Assembly: GCA_017543445.1 (NCBI GenBank)
Contig: JAFYGB010000074.1
Location: forward strand, 1 to 43,894
Direction: 5' to 3'
Length of the DNA stretch: 43,894 nt
Source of the DNA: Lachnospiraceae bacterium
GTDB taxonomy: Bacteria; Bacillota; Clostridia; Lachnospirales; Lachnospiraceae
The position numbers were made by a program, and so were the translations under genes. The notes under the pieces are model-generated. The model was not told where the DNA came from and searched no databases. It worked only from the letters and a program-made list of their open reading frames with translations. Position 1 is the first letter of the stretch; each line of letters opens with the position of its first letter. Positions 32,966-41,344 of this stretch are shown one piece after another.

Positions 32966-33054
32966 ATTATCACCTCCGCTTATAGGATTCTTAAGTATGA
33001 ATAATAGAACTTATAAAAAGGTGAAAAAAATGAGCATTTCCCGTGGTTTTTTGC

Positions 33055-33083
33055 TTGCAAAAACCGAAACCGTACTTTACAAT
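33055..33083 (+). promoter_or_regulatory. Promoter of gdhA
   Basis: TTGCAA (33055-33060), 17-bp spacer, TACAAT (33078-33083), 62 bp before the ATG. Confidence 0.7.
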
Positions 33084-33124
33084 TAGTTTTAGTTGGGCCA
33101 TTGAGCCGTTCAGCTTAAGCGTAA

Positions 33125-34492
<1,368 letters not shown>

Positions 34493-34525
34493 TAGTCATT
34501 AGAATTATATAAGATGCTATATAAC

Positions 34526-34566
34526 AAGACCGTCGGCGTGCATGCACGCCGGCGGTCTTTGTTTGT
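34526..34566 (+). terminator. Terminator of gdhA
   Basis: A 15-bp stem with one G-T pair (AAGACCGTCGGCGTG and 34545-34559), a CATG loop and TTTGTTTG. Confidence 0.88.
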
Positions 34567-34577
34567 CGAATTGAAGA

Positions 34578-34606
34578 TTGACATTTCCCGAGTTAGCGGG
34601 TAGTAT
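34578..34606 (+). promoter_or_regulatory. Promoter of the small membrane protein gene
   Basis: TTGACA (34578-34583), 17-bp spacer, TAGTAT (34601-34606), 28 bp before the ATG. Confidence 0.6.
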
Positions 34607-34634
34607 TACAATATAGGATGAGAGGGGAAGAAAC

Positions 34635-35147
34635 ATGGGCGGCTTTCGTGCGCCGAGTGAGGCGGAGATAGAGAAAATTCTATACTGGCTTAGGCTGGAG
34701 AGGCGGAGCAGTGTTCGATCCATCGTGACCTGTGTATCGGTGGTGGTCGTGGCATCGTTGGCCGTCTTGATCGTCGGGCTGTTCCAGCGGGAAATGCTCT
34801 CTTTAGCAGTTCTTCTGGGCTGCCTTGCGATCCTGAGCGTGTACGTCGCTGTAAAGAAGATATTGACCGAAAATGAGAAGGTCGAGGGCGTGCAGAGTGG
34901 GAAGGCTATGATCGCCGAACCGCGGATTCGGGAAGTGTGCTCCAAATACTTTGGACCGCATGCGCATTACCCCGTTGTGAGTGCAGATTTTCGCGAGGAG
35001 CAGGCGGTGAAAAGCCAGGATTTCGTCATATCCAAAAGGATCTATAATCAGGTGAAGAGAGAGCCGAAGGGGTTCGTTGTCAAATATCCCGACAGCGGGA
35101 ACCGATGGCTGAAACGGCAGTATGTTTTCGTTCCGAGCTCCCACTGA
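34635..35147 (+). CDS. Small membrane protein of unknown function
   Basis: A 170-aa protein. A helical N terminus is followed by two transmembrane helices (about 29-50 and 55-73) and a C-terminal soluble domain of about 95 residues (EPRIREVCSKYFGPHAHYPV, KRIYNQVKREPKGFVVKYPD). No family is recognised. A palindromic repeat begins at the last base of the stop codon. Confidence 0.7.
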   Translation: MGGFRAPSEAEIEKILYWLRLERRSSVRSIVTCVSVVVVASLAVLIVGLFQREMLSLAVLLGCLAILSVYVAVKKILTENEKVEGVQSGKAMIAEPRIREVCSKYFGPHAHYPVVSADFREEQAVKSQDFVISKRIYNQVKREPKGFVVKYPDSGNRWLKRQYVFVPSSH

Positions 35148-35246
35148 AAATGAGTCAAATGGAACCGCTCGTGATGACACATATTGAAAATGTGTCAGAT
35201 GGAACCGTCCTTGTTGCAGGGCGTAGCTCTGCAACGGTTGACACAT
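35147..35246. repeat. Two adjacent REP-like palindromes
   Basis: Copy 1 (35147-35186): AAAATGAGTCAAATGGAACCG ending TGACACAT. Copy 2 (35187-35246): AAAATGTGTCAGATGGAACCG ending TTGACACAT, with an inner hairpin GTTGCAG/CTGCAAC in place of the usual CCCATT segment. Both are diverged members of the family at 19861, 32907 and 38025. Confidence 0.75.
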
Positions 35247-35274
35247 AAACATATTGTATAGGAGGTTTACAAAA

Positions 35275-36201
35275 ATGAAGAACATCAAAATCGTTAACGG
35301 GCCGGTGAATGCGCCGGCGATCGTGCTGGGATGCATGCGCATGCCGGCACTGACCGTGGAAGAGGCAGAGAAGGTCATCCGAAACGCGTACGAACTGGGG
35401 GTCAATTATTTCGACCACGCGACGTGCTATGGCGACGGCGCGGCGGAGGAGCGCTTCGGCGATGCGTTCCCGAAGACGGGACTTAAACGCGAGGATGTGA
35501 TCATTCAGTCGAAGTGCGGTCTGCGGTTCGATCGGCAGATCTTCGACTGGTCGAAGGAGAACATCATCAACAGCGTGGAGGACAGCCTGCGCAGGTTGCG
35601 CATGGACTATATGGACGTGCTCTTGTTGCATCGCCCGGACCTTTTGTACGAGCCTGAAGAGATCGCGGAGGCGTTCGATCAGTTGTACGAGAGTGGAAAG
35701 GTGCGTCACTTCGGCGTGAGCAATACATTGCCCATGCAGATCGAGTACCTGAAGAAGTTTGTGAAGCAGCCGCTGATCATCAACCAGTTGCAGCTTTCGC
35801 TGGAGCAGTCGCAGCTGATCGATCAGGACCTGTACATGAATAATAAGACCACGGAGATGTCCGTGATGCGGGATGGCAGCGCGCTGGATTACTGCCGCCT
35901 GCATGATATCACGATCCAGGCGTGGTCGCCGCTGCAGTTCGGCATGTTCCGCGGCGTGTTCGTGGATCACCCGGATTTCGGTGACCTGAATGTGGCACTG
36001 GAGAACCTGGCGGAGCAGTACCATGTGTCGAAGACCGCGATCGCGATCGCGTGGATCCTGCGCCATCCGGCGAAGATGCAGGCCATCGCGGGCACCATGA
36101 ACCCCGAGCATCTGAAGGAGATCGTGGACGCTTGCAAGGTGGACTTGAGCCGCGAGGAGTGGTACCGTCTGTACCTGGCTTCCGGCAAATTCCTGCCGTA
36201 A
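35275..36201 (+). CDS. Aldo/keto reductase, YdhF-like (COG4989)
   Basis: A 308-aa NADPH-dependent oxidoreductase with a TIM-barrel fold. The expected catalytic tetrad is visible: Asp and Tyr in NYFDHATCYGDGAAEERFG, Lys in IIQSKCGLRFD and His in VLLLHRPDLLYEPEEIAEAF. KVRHFGVSN and INQLQLSLEQSQL follow, and the cofactor region is near AIAWILRHPAKMQAIAGTMN. The ATG at 35275 follows AGGAGGTTTACAAAA; an upstream in-frame start at 35254 is rejected. The natural substrate is unknown. Confidence 0.92.
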   Translation: MKNIKIVNGPVNAPAIVLGCMRMPALTVEEAEKVIRNAYELGVNYFDHATCYGDGAAEERFGDAFPKTGLKREDVIIQSKCGLRFDRQIFDWSKENIINSVEDSLRRLRMDYMDVLLLHRPDLLYEPEEIAEAFDQLYESGKVRHFGVSNTLPMQIEYLKKFVKQPLIINQLQLSLEQSQLIDQDLYMNNKTTEMSVMRDGSALDYCRLHDITIQAWSPLQFGMFRGVFVDHPDFGDLNVALENLAEQYHVSKTAIAIAWILRHPAKMQAIAGTMNPEHLKEIVDACKVDLSREEWYRLYLASGKFLP

Positions 36202-36220
36202 TTACAACTTGTGAATACAA

Positions 36221-36254
36221 ACGGGGCGCATCGTACGTGTACGATGCGCCCCGT
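36221..36254. terminator. Bidirectional terminator between aldo/keto reductase and purC
   Basis: A perfect 15-bp stem (ACGGGGCGCATCGTA and 36240-36254) with loop CGTG, between converging genes. Confidence 0.85.
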
Positions 36255-36276
36255 CGGCGTTTCTATAATTCTTCAA

Positions 36277-37185
36277 TTATTTCTTCTTCTTGAGTTTCTC
36301 GTAGCCCTCGAGCTTCTTTCCGGTGAGCTTCTCATAGCCTTCCAGATAGATGTTGATGGTCTTGTCTACGACTTCCTGCGGCAGGGTCCACTTGTGGTCC
36401 TTCTCGTCGCGGGCCTTCAGCCAGTCACGCGCGAACTGCTTATCGAAGGAGGGCTGGCCGTGGCCGGGCTCGTAGCCTTCGAGCGGCCAGAAACGGGAGC
36501 TGTCCGGAGTGAGCATCTCGTCACCGATGACAACATTGCCCGCCTCATCGAGCCCGAACTCGAACTTCGTGTCGGCGATGATGATGCCGCGGGTCAGCGC
36601 GTAATCCGCGCACTTTTTATAGAGCAGGAGGCTGTAGTCGCGAAGCTTCTCGGCGTATTCCTGGCCCTTACCGGGGAAGCGCTTCTCCAGGTAGTCCACG
36701 GACTGCTCGAACGAAATGTTCTCGTCGTGGTCGCCGATCTCTGCCTTCGTGGAAGGAGTGTAGATGGGTTCGGGAAGCTTATCGGACTCCTTCAGGCCTT
36801 CCGGAAGCTTGATGCCGCATACGGTGCCGTTCTCGCAGTAGCTCTTCCAGCCGCTGCCGGTGATGTATCCGCGGACAATGCACTCTACGGGGAGCATATT
36901 CAGCTTGCGGCACATCATGCTGTTTCCGTCGAAACGCTTTTTGCGGAAGAACGGGGGCATTTCGTTCACATCCACCGTGATCATGTGGTTGGGGATGATG
37001 TCGCTCGTCATGTCAAACCAGAATTTACTCATCTGGGTGAGGACGGTGCCCTTCTTTGTGACGATGTTCTTAAGAATTACGTCAAAACAACTGATGCGGT
37101 CGGTGGCTACGATGATGAGGCTGTCGCCGTTATCGTAGATCTCGCGAACCTTGCCTTCTTTGATCGGCTTCATCGTTTCGCTCAT
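36277..37185 (-). CDS. purC: SAICAR synthetase (phosphoribosylaminoimidazole-succinocarboxamide synthase)
   Basis: A 302-aa ligase of purine biosynthesis that joins CAIR and aspartate with ATP. Signature segments are EGKVREIYDNGDSLIIVATD, RISCFDVIL, VECIVRGYITGSGWKSYCEN, GIIIADTKFEFGLDEAGNVV and DEMLTPDSSRFWP. It is of the longer class (about 300 aa). The C terminus ends in a repeated EGYEKLTGKKLEGYEKLKKK and a Lys-rich tail. The start at 37185 has AGGAGG 7 bp upstream. It stands alone, not in a visible pur operon. Confidence 0.97.
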   Translation of the reverse strand: MSETMKPIKEGKVREIYDNGDSLIIVATDRISCFDVILKNIVTKKGTVLTQMSKFWFDMTSDIIPNHMITVDVNEMPPFFRKKRFDGNSMMCRKLNMLPVECIVRGYITGSGWKSYCENGTVCGIKLPEGLKESDKLPEPIYTPSTKAEIGDHDENISFEQSVDYLEKRFPGKGQEYAEKLRDYSLLLYKKCADYALTRGIIIADTKFEFGLDEAGNVVIGDEMLTPDSSRFWPLEGYEPGHGQPSFDKQFARDWLKARDEKDHKWTLPQEVVDKTINIYLEGYEKLTGKKLEGYEKLKKKK

Positions 37186-37223
37186 GTTCTACCTCCTGAA
37201 ATAAATGAAGTAATGGTTGCTCT

Positions 37224-37289
37224 AATGGCGGCGCCTCGGGCGTCTGCCATTTAGACATAAAGTATAGCACAGGGGAAATAAAAAAACAA
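37224..37289 (-). promoter_or_regulatory. Promoter and leader hairpin of purC
   Basis: On the minus strand TTGTTT (37289-37284), 17-bp spacer, TATACT (37266-37261). The leader contains an imperfect hairpin (37251-37224, AATGGC and CGCC arms). No purine riboswitch could be recognised. Confidence 0.55.
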
Positions 37290-37345
37290 GAATAAGAATG
37301 GAAAAAGGTGAAGAATTCATAGGTGCCTGAGAAAAACGTAGAAAT

Positions 37346-37416
37346 CCCTCGAGTTTTCCTTGACAACCCCTCGAAAACGGGAGTAAAATAAAGAAAAAGC
37401 CCCTCGAAATGAGGGG
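37346..37416 (+). promoter_or_regulatory. Promoter with phased CCCTCGA repeats upstream of the XRE gene
   Basis: TTGACA (37360-37365), 18-bp spacer, TAAAAT (37384-37389). CCCTCGA occurs at 37346, 37368 and 37401, i.e. 22 and 33 bp apart (two and three helical turns), flanking the -35 and following the -10. The last copy also forms a hairpin CCCCTC/GAGGGG (37400-37416). This is a candidate operator for the regulator encoded just downstream. Confidence 0.55.
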
Positions 37417-37456
37417 TAGTCGAGAGCGAATTTGGACAATAAGGGGCAGGAAGATT

Positions 37457-38026
37457 ATGAGATCGAAGGGACCGTTGGAATTAGAATTAAGTGAAAGCAT
37501 TCGCCCGGAGGAGATCCTCGCGCTTCGCAGGCGCCTGCGCCTGACGCAGCGTGATTTTGCTACAGTGTTCGGCGTGTCCTCGAAGACGGTTGAGCGCTGG
37601 GAGTCGGAAAACAAGTCGGTCACCGGGCCGGTCGTGACATTGGCCCGTGTTCTGTGGGAGTACCCACAGATCGTCGAGCGCTTGATCATTCCCCCGCAGA
37701 CCATGCCCTATCGTTTTTGGTACAGCTACCGCGGTTATCATTGCACGCTGATCGATGTGGATGATAAGCAGCGCCAGATCGAGGTGAGGGATTACACGCT
37801 GGAGCGAAACAAGAAGGCCTTCGGTGTGATCTCGTCGCCGACGTATGCGGATTTTGAGGAACTGTTGGCGTATCGGTGCGGCGTTGCGGGCTTCGATGGC
37901 GAGCAGCTTCGTAAGAAACTGCTGAGTTACGGCTTGACGAGGTTCGATCCGCTGGTGATCCTGCGCGACACGCAGGGGCGCCTGCCGAACGACGAATTCA
38001 CCCTGACTCTGGAATGTGCACAATAA
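37457..38026 (+). CDS. XRE-family helix-turn-helix regulator
   Basis: A 189-aa protein with a helix-turn-helix at about 16-65 (IRPEEILALRRRLRLTQRDF, then VFGVSSKTVERWES) of the type found in MqsA/HigA/NadS antitoxins. The C-terminal half is unrecognised (YRFWYSYRGYHCTLIDVDDK, YTLERNKKAFGVISSPTYAD). No toxin-like partner lies next to it, so a plain regulator is more likely than an antitoxin. The ATG at 37457 is used; the in-frame start at 37409 lies in the leader hairpin. Its stop overlaps a REP-like palindrome by two bases. Confidence 0.82.
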   Translation: MRSKGPLELELSESIRPEEILALRRRLRLTQRDFATVFGVSSKTVERWESENKSVTGPVVTLARVLWEYPQIVERLIIPPQTMPYRFWYSYRGYHCTLIDVDDKQRQIEVRDYTLERNKKAFGVISSPTYADFEELLAYRCGVAGFDGEQLRKKLLSYGLTRFDPLVILRDTQGRLPNDEFTLTLECAQ

Positions 38027-38059
38027 TGTGTCAATTGGAACCGTCCCCATTGACACATT
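38025..38059. repeat. REP-like palindrome (complete 35-bp copy)
   Basis: AATGTGTCAATTGGAACCG, then TCCCCATTGACACATT. The outer arms AATGTGTCA/TGACACATT pair perfectly. It is nearly identical to the copy at 19861-19895 (differences at the centre left). It starts in the stop codon of the XRE gene. Confidence 0.85.
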
Positions 38060-38062
38060 CTC

Positions 38063-38112
38063 AAACGAAAACCGGCGGCCGGAACTTGCGTTCCGGCCGC
38101 CGGCCCTCGTTT
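38063..38112. terminator. Bidirectional terminator between XRE gene and hsp20
   Basis: A perfect 14-bp stem (CCGGCGGCCGGAAC at 38072-38085 and 38090-38103) with loop TTGC, extended by AAACGA/TCGTTT (38063-38068 and 38107-38112). Confidence 0.88.
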
Positions 38113-38124
38113 GGAAGGAAATCT

Positions 38125-38562
38125 TTATGAAATGGTAATGGTCTTCTTAGTTTCAGGCTCAGGCTGAGGCAATTTCTTAGGAATGGTCAGGGTCAATACT
38201 CCGTTGGAGAACGCACCCTGAATGTCATCCTCGTTCAGCTCGTCACCTACGTAGAAGCTACGGCTGTAGTGGCCGCTGTAGCGCTCCTTGCAGATGTAGT
38301 TCTTATCCTGATCCTCGGTCTCGTTTTCCGTGTTATGTGTAGCGGTGACGGTCAGGTAGCCGTTCTTAAGCTCCGCGTTGATCTCTTCTTTCTTAAAGCC
38401 CGGAAGGTCCATGATCACGCTGTATGCGTTCTCGTCTTCCTTGATATCGGTCTTCATCATGGTTTCGGTCTTGCGTGCTGACATCGGCCAAAAAGCATTA
38501 CTGAACAGGTCATCCCACATAGTTTTTGCAAAGTCATTTGACAAATAGTTTCTTCTCGACAT
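38125..38562 (-). CDS. Hsp20-family small heat-shock protein
   Basis: A 145-aa ATP-independent holdase chaperone. The alpha-crystallin domain spans about 38-135: SVIMDLPGFKKEEINAELKN, YLTVTATHN, then SRSFYVGD and the conserved GAFSNGVLTLTIPK. The C terminus has a Pro/Glu-rich end (LPQPEPETKKTITIS), where an I-x-I-like ITIS can dock into neighbouring subunits. The N terminus RRNYLSNDFAKTMWDDLF is typical of Clostridial members. The ATG follows AAGGAGGACATT. It is controlled by a CIRCE element and sigma-A promoter upstream. Confidence 0.96.
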   Translation of the reverse strand: MSRRNYLSNDFAKTMWDDLFSNAFWPMSARKTETMMKTDIKEDENAYSVIMDLPGFKKEEINAELKNGYLTVTATHNTENETEDQDKNYICKERYSGHYSRSFYVGDELNEDDIQGAFSNGVLTLTIPKKLPQPEPETKKTITIS

Positions 38563-38639
38563 AATGTCCTCCTTCTGCCGCGATCCTACGCGGCCTGTGC
38601 GGGGCTTTTCAAAAGCTCCTTCTCTCTTGTTGCACCTAT

Positions 38640-38682
38640 GTTATAGCACACATTGTTAGCACTGTCAATAGGTGAGTGCTAA
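38640..38682 (-). promoter_or_regulatory. Sigma-A promoter with CIRCE (HrcA) operator of hsp20
   Basis: CIRCE: TTAGCACTG-N9-GAGTGCTAA at 38656-38682, one mismatch from the TTAGCACTC consensus. On the minus strand TTGACA (38668-38663), 17-bp spacer, TATAAC (38645-38640), so the -35 box lies within the operator. HrcA repression is well established for this element. Confidence 0.9.
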
Positions 38683-38802
38683 TAAAAATTGTGAAATTTT
38701 TGTGAACTCTTAAGTTGTCGGAAAACGAGACGAATTGTAGCGCGAAAAAACTCTAAATCGGCACAATTTACGTGGGAATCGAGGCTCGACACTGTGAGCG
38801 GA

Positions 38803-38918
38803 GACTTCCCGCGGAGCGAAACCGCCTATAGGAAGTCTACAGCGTATAGGCGGTTTCCGGGAGGGAACCCGCCGAAAAACGAACCGCCGATAGCAAGCAT
38901 GGAACATATAGGCGGTCG
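38803..38918. repeat. Cluster of overlapping palindromes
   Basis: Hairpin 1: GAAACCGCCTATA (38818-38830) with TATAGGCGGTTTC (38845-38857), perfect. Hairpin 2: GAACCGCCGATA region (about 38881-38892) with TATAGGCGGTC (38907-38917), diverged from the same sequence. Alternative pairings: GACTTCC (38803-38809) with GGAAGTC (38831-38837), and GCGGTTTCC (38850-38858) with GGAACCCGC (38864-38872). No protein is supported. Between hsp20 and the lipoprotein gene it fills most of the 447-bp gap. Confidence 0.7.
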
Positions 38919-38922
38919 TGAC

Positions 38923-38951
38923 TTGTGCGAATCTCTATTTTGTGGTATGAT
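38923..38951 (+). promoter_or_regulatory. Promoter of the carbohydrate-binding lipoprotein gene
   Basis: TTGTGC (38923-38928), 17-bp spacer, TATGAT (38946-38951) preceded by TGTGG (extended -10), 58 bp before the ATG. Confidence 0.6.
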
Positions 38952-39009
38952 GTAACGCGTGAGTTTAGAAATATCCCCATTTATATAGGTAGAGGAGGTT
39001 CCATTTAGT

Positions 39010-40059
39010 ATGAAGAAGTTTAAGACATTGCTTGCGGCGGGATGCCTGGCATTGGCCGTGACGGCATGTAATACGGACACGACACCGACGAAGGTGGCGG
39101 ATCCGACCACGCAGGAAGCACAGACGACGGTTGCCGGTGATACGCAGGCGCCCGCGGATACGACGGCGGAGAAACCGGAGGAGACAAAGGCGACAGAGGA
39201 AGTAAAGCCGACGGAGGAAGTAAAGCCGACGGAGGAAGTTAAGCCGACCGAGGCGCCGAAGGAGACGAAGGCACCGAGCGAGACGAAGGCGGAGAAGGAA
39301 GAAAAGGCCGTAATCACATTGGCCGATGACGGTAAGACGACCGTGGAAGGCGGAGCGAAGGATTGCGTGTTCCTCGAAGGTAAGAAGGTCATCATCCAGA
39401 AGCCCGGCACGTATGTGGTTTCGGGAACGCTGACGGACGGCCAGCTGCGCGTCGAGGTGACGAAGGAAGATAAGGTCGAGATCGAGTTCAAAGGCGTCGA
39501 CATTACAAATAAGGATGGCGCACCGTTCTACGCGGTTTCCGCGGATAAGGTGGTCATCGAGCTGAAGAAGGATACGGTTAATAAGCTTACCGACTCGCAG
39601 GTCTATGAGTTTGAGGATGACTCGGAAGAGCCGAATGCCTGCCTGTTTGTGAAGGACGACCTGACCATTAAGGGTAAGGGCGAGCTGATCGTGAATGGCA
39701 ACTACAACAATGGTATCGTGACGAAGGATGATCTGAAGATCACCGGAGGCACCATTACCGTGAAGGCGGCGAAAAACGGCATTCGGGGCAATGACTCGAT
39801 CACGATCAAGGACGGAACTATTACCGTGGATGCGGTGAAGGACGGCTTTAAGGTCTCCAACGAGGAGGATGCCGAGAAGGGTTTCTTCCTTATGGAAGGC
39901 GGCACGGTCGTAGTGGACGCCGGTGACGATGCGATCCAGGCCGTTACTTCGGTGAAGATCGAGGGCGGCAACGTAACCTATCGCGCGGACAGCAAGTCCA
40001 TCAAGTGCGATGGAACCGTAGAGGTGAAGGATGGCACCATGACGGAGAAAACGAAATAA
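39010..40059 (+). CDS. Lipoprotein with carbohydrate-binding-type beta repeats (DUF4353-like)
   Basis: A 349-aa protein. The lipoprotein signal peptide ends in LALAVTAC, so it should be anchored outside the membrane by lipidated Cys20. A low-complexity Thr/Pro/Glu/Lys linker follows (about 21-98), including three exact-type KPTEEV units encoded by an 18-bp repeat (39196-39249). Residues about 100-345 are repeated beta strands (KPGTYVVSGTLTDGQLRVEV, NGIRGNDSITIKDGTITVDA, GDDAIQAVTSVKIEGGNVTY) as in the DUF4353 carbohydrate-binding-domain family, probably a right-handed beta helix. It is shorter than many relatives. AGAGGAGG precedes the start. Confidence 0.85.
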   Translation: MKKFKTLLAAGCLALAVTACNTDTTPTKVADPTTQEAQTTVAGDTQAPADTTAEKPEETKATEEVKPTEEVKPTEEVKPTEAPKETKAPSETKAEKEEKAVITLADDGKTTVEGGAKDCVFLEGKKVIIQKPGTYVVSGTLTDGQLRVEVTKEDKVEIEFKGVDITNKDGAPFYAVSADKVVIELKKDTVNKLTDSQVYEFEDDSEEPNACLFVKDDLTIKGKGELIVNGNYNNGIVTKDDLKITGGTITVKAAKNGIRGNDSITIKDGTITVDAVKDGFKVSNEEDAEKGFFLMEGGTVVVDAGDDAIQAVTSVKIEGGNVTYRADSKSIKCDGTVEVKDGTMTEKTK

Positions 40060-40068
40060 AAAAATATC

Positions 40069-40117
40069 TTGACAAACCTAAGCCGCATTGCTATAATTAT
40101 TTGGCATGCGGCTTTTT
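40069..40117 (+). promoter_or_regulatory. rpsL operon promoter nested in the upstream terminator
   Basis: TTGACA (40069-40074), 17-bp spacer, TATAAT (40092-40097): a perfect consensus. A terminator stem AGCCGCA (40081-40087) and TGCGGCT (40107-40113) followed by TTTTT (40113-40117) surrounds the -10 box, so the -10 sits in the hairpin loop. Transcripts of the lipoprotein gene would stop here, while those starting at about 40104 would lack the left arm. Confidence 0.8.
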
Positions 40118-40253
40118 GCGCCCTTTTTGCGCCCATTTTCCGGGGATTTCCTTAGGAAAACGGTTGCAAACGCATGGAACAACCGGCCATGAGGCGGGAG
40201 CGGAAACGCTGCAGCGACTAGTTTTTAAATATTTCCACAGGAGGTGAATGAGA

Positions 40254-40676
40254 ATGCCTACATTTAATCAGCTGGTTAAGACGGGTAGACAGACAAGTGC
40301 AAAGAAGAGCACAGCACCTGCATTGCAGAAGGCTTATAACTCCCTGCATAAGGTTATGACAGACTCCAGCGCTCCTCAGAAGAGAGGCGTATGCACAACT
40401 GTTAAGACAGCTACCCCGAAGAAGCCTAACTCTGCACTTCGTAAGATCGCCAGAGTTCGTCTTTCCAATGGTATTGAAGTAACGAGCTACATCCCCGGCG
40501 AAGGTCACAACCTTCAGGAGCACAGCGTCGTTCTGATCCGTGGCGGTCGTGTAAAGGACCTTCCCGGTACCAGATACCATATCATCCGCGGAACACAGGA
40601 TACTGCCGGTGTTGCAAAGAGAAGACAAGCGCGTTCCAAGTACGGTGCTAAGAGACCGAAAGACGCAAAGAAGTAA
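40254..40676 (+). CDS. rpsL: 30S ribosomal protein S12
   Basis: A 140-aa protein of the small subunit's decoding centre. Diagnostic segments are [32 protein letters not shown] (with the Lys where streptomycin-resistance changes occur, here wild type), [37 protein letters not shown] and [12 protein letters not shown]. The ATG at 40254 follows AGGAGGTGA; the in-frame ATG at 40248 is too close. First gene of the str operon. Confidence 0.98.
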   Translation: MPTFNQLVKTGRQTSAKKSTAPALQKAYNSLHKVMTDSSAPQKRGVCTTVKTATPKKPNSALRKIARVRLSNGIEVTSYIPGEGHNLQEHSVVLIRGGRVKDLPGTRYHIIRGTQDTAGVAKRRQARSKYGAKRPKDAKK

Positions 40677-40730
40677 TTCAAAATAAAGATTAGTGCCGGC
40701 ATTCGAACGAGAACCCCTGACGGTTGCAGA

Positions 40731-40826
40731 CGCCGCGATACGCGGCGGGTTTAGGATACAAGAACCGAGCGCGAACACAATTATTTTGTGAGTACCGATG
40801 AGTAATTTATTACCGCAAAGCGGTAA
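40731..40826 (+). other. Structured rpsL-rpsG spacer
   Basis: The 173-bp spacer has two perfect 7-bp hairpins: CGCCGCG-ATA-CGCGGCG (40731-40747) and TTACCGC-AAA-GCGGTAA (40810-40826). In E. coli, S7 binds the corresponding spacer to repress its own translation. Whether that applies here is inference. Confidence 0.45.
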
Positions 40827-40849
40827 ATATGAGTTAGGAGGGAAGATAC

Positions 40850-41320
40850 GTGCCACGTAAAGGACATACTCAAAAGAGAGACGTATTAGCAGATCCTATT
40901 TACGGCAACAAGGTTGTTACTAAGCTTATTAACAACATCATGTTGGACGGTAAAAGAGGAGTTGCTCAGAAGATCGTTTATGGCGCATTCGAGCGCGTGG
41001 AAGCTAAGGTTGGCAAGCCCGCAGTAGAAGTATTCGAAGAAGCTATGAACAACATCATGCCTGTTCTCGAGGTTAAGGCTAAGAGAGTCGGCGGCGCTAC
41101 CTATCAGGTGCCGATCGAGGTTAAAGCAGATCGTAGACAGGCTTTAGGCCTTCGCTGGCTTACCATGTTCTCCCGCAAGAGAGGCGAGAAGACCATGGAA
41201 GAGAGATTGGCCAATGAAATTATGGACGCAGCTAACAACACTGGCGCATCCGTAAAGAGAAAAGAAGACATGCACAAGATGGCAGATGCAAACAAGGCAT
41301 TTGCTCACTACAGATTCTAA
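40850..41320 (+). CDS. rpsG: 30S ribosomal protein S7
   Basis: A 156-aa primary rRNA-binding protein that nucleates the small-subunit head. The sequence has [70 protein letters not shown] and [15 protein letters not shown]. The length matches the family. It starts at GTG behind AGGAGGGAAGATAC. Second gene of the str operon. Confidence 0.98.
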   Translation: MPRKGHTQKRDVLADPIYGNKVVTKLINNIMLDGKRGVAQKIVYGAFERVEAKVGKPAVEVFEEAMNNIMPVLEVKAKRVGGATYQVPIEVKADRRQALGLRWLTMFSRKRGEKTMEERLANEIMDAANNTGASVKRKEDMHKMADANKAFAHYRF

Positions 41321-41344
41321 TGCGTGTAATAGGAGGAAAAAACC

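Noticed and set aside
37186-37289. Purine riboswitch upstream of purC
   Set aside because: The leader has one imperfect hairpin, but the conserved three-way junction and loop sequences were not found.
38710-38907. 65-codon minus-strand open frame in the palindrome cluster
   Set aside because: It is made of repeat sequence, is rich in Arg, Pro and Phe, and has no start signal.
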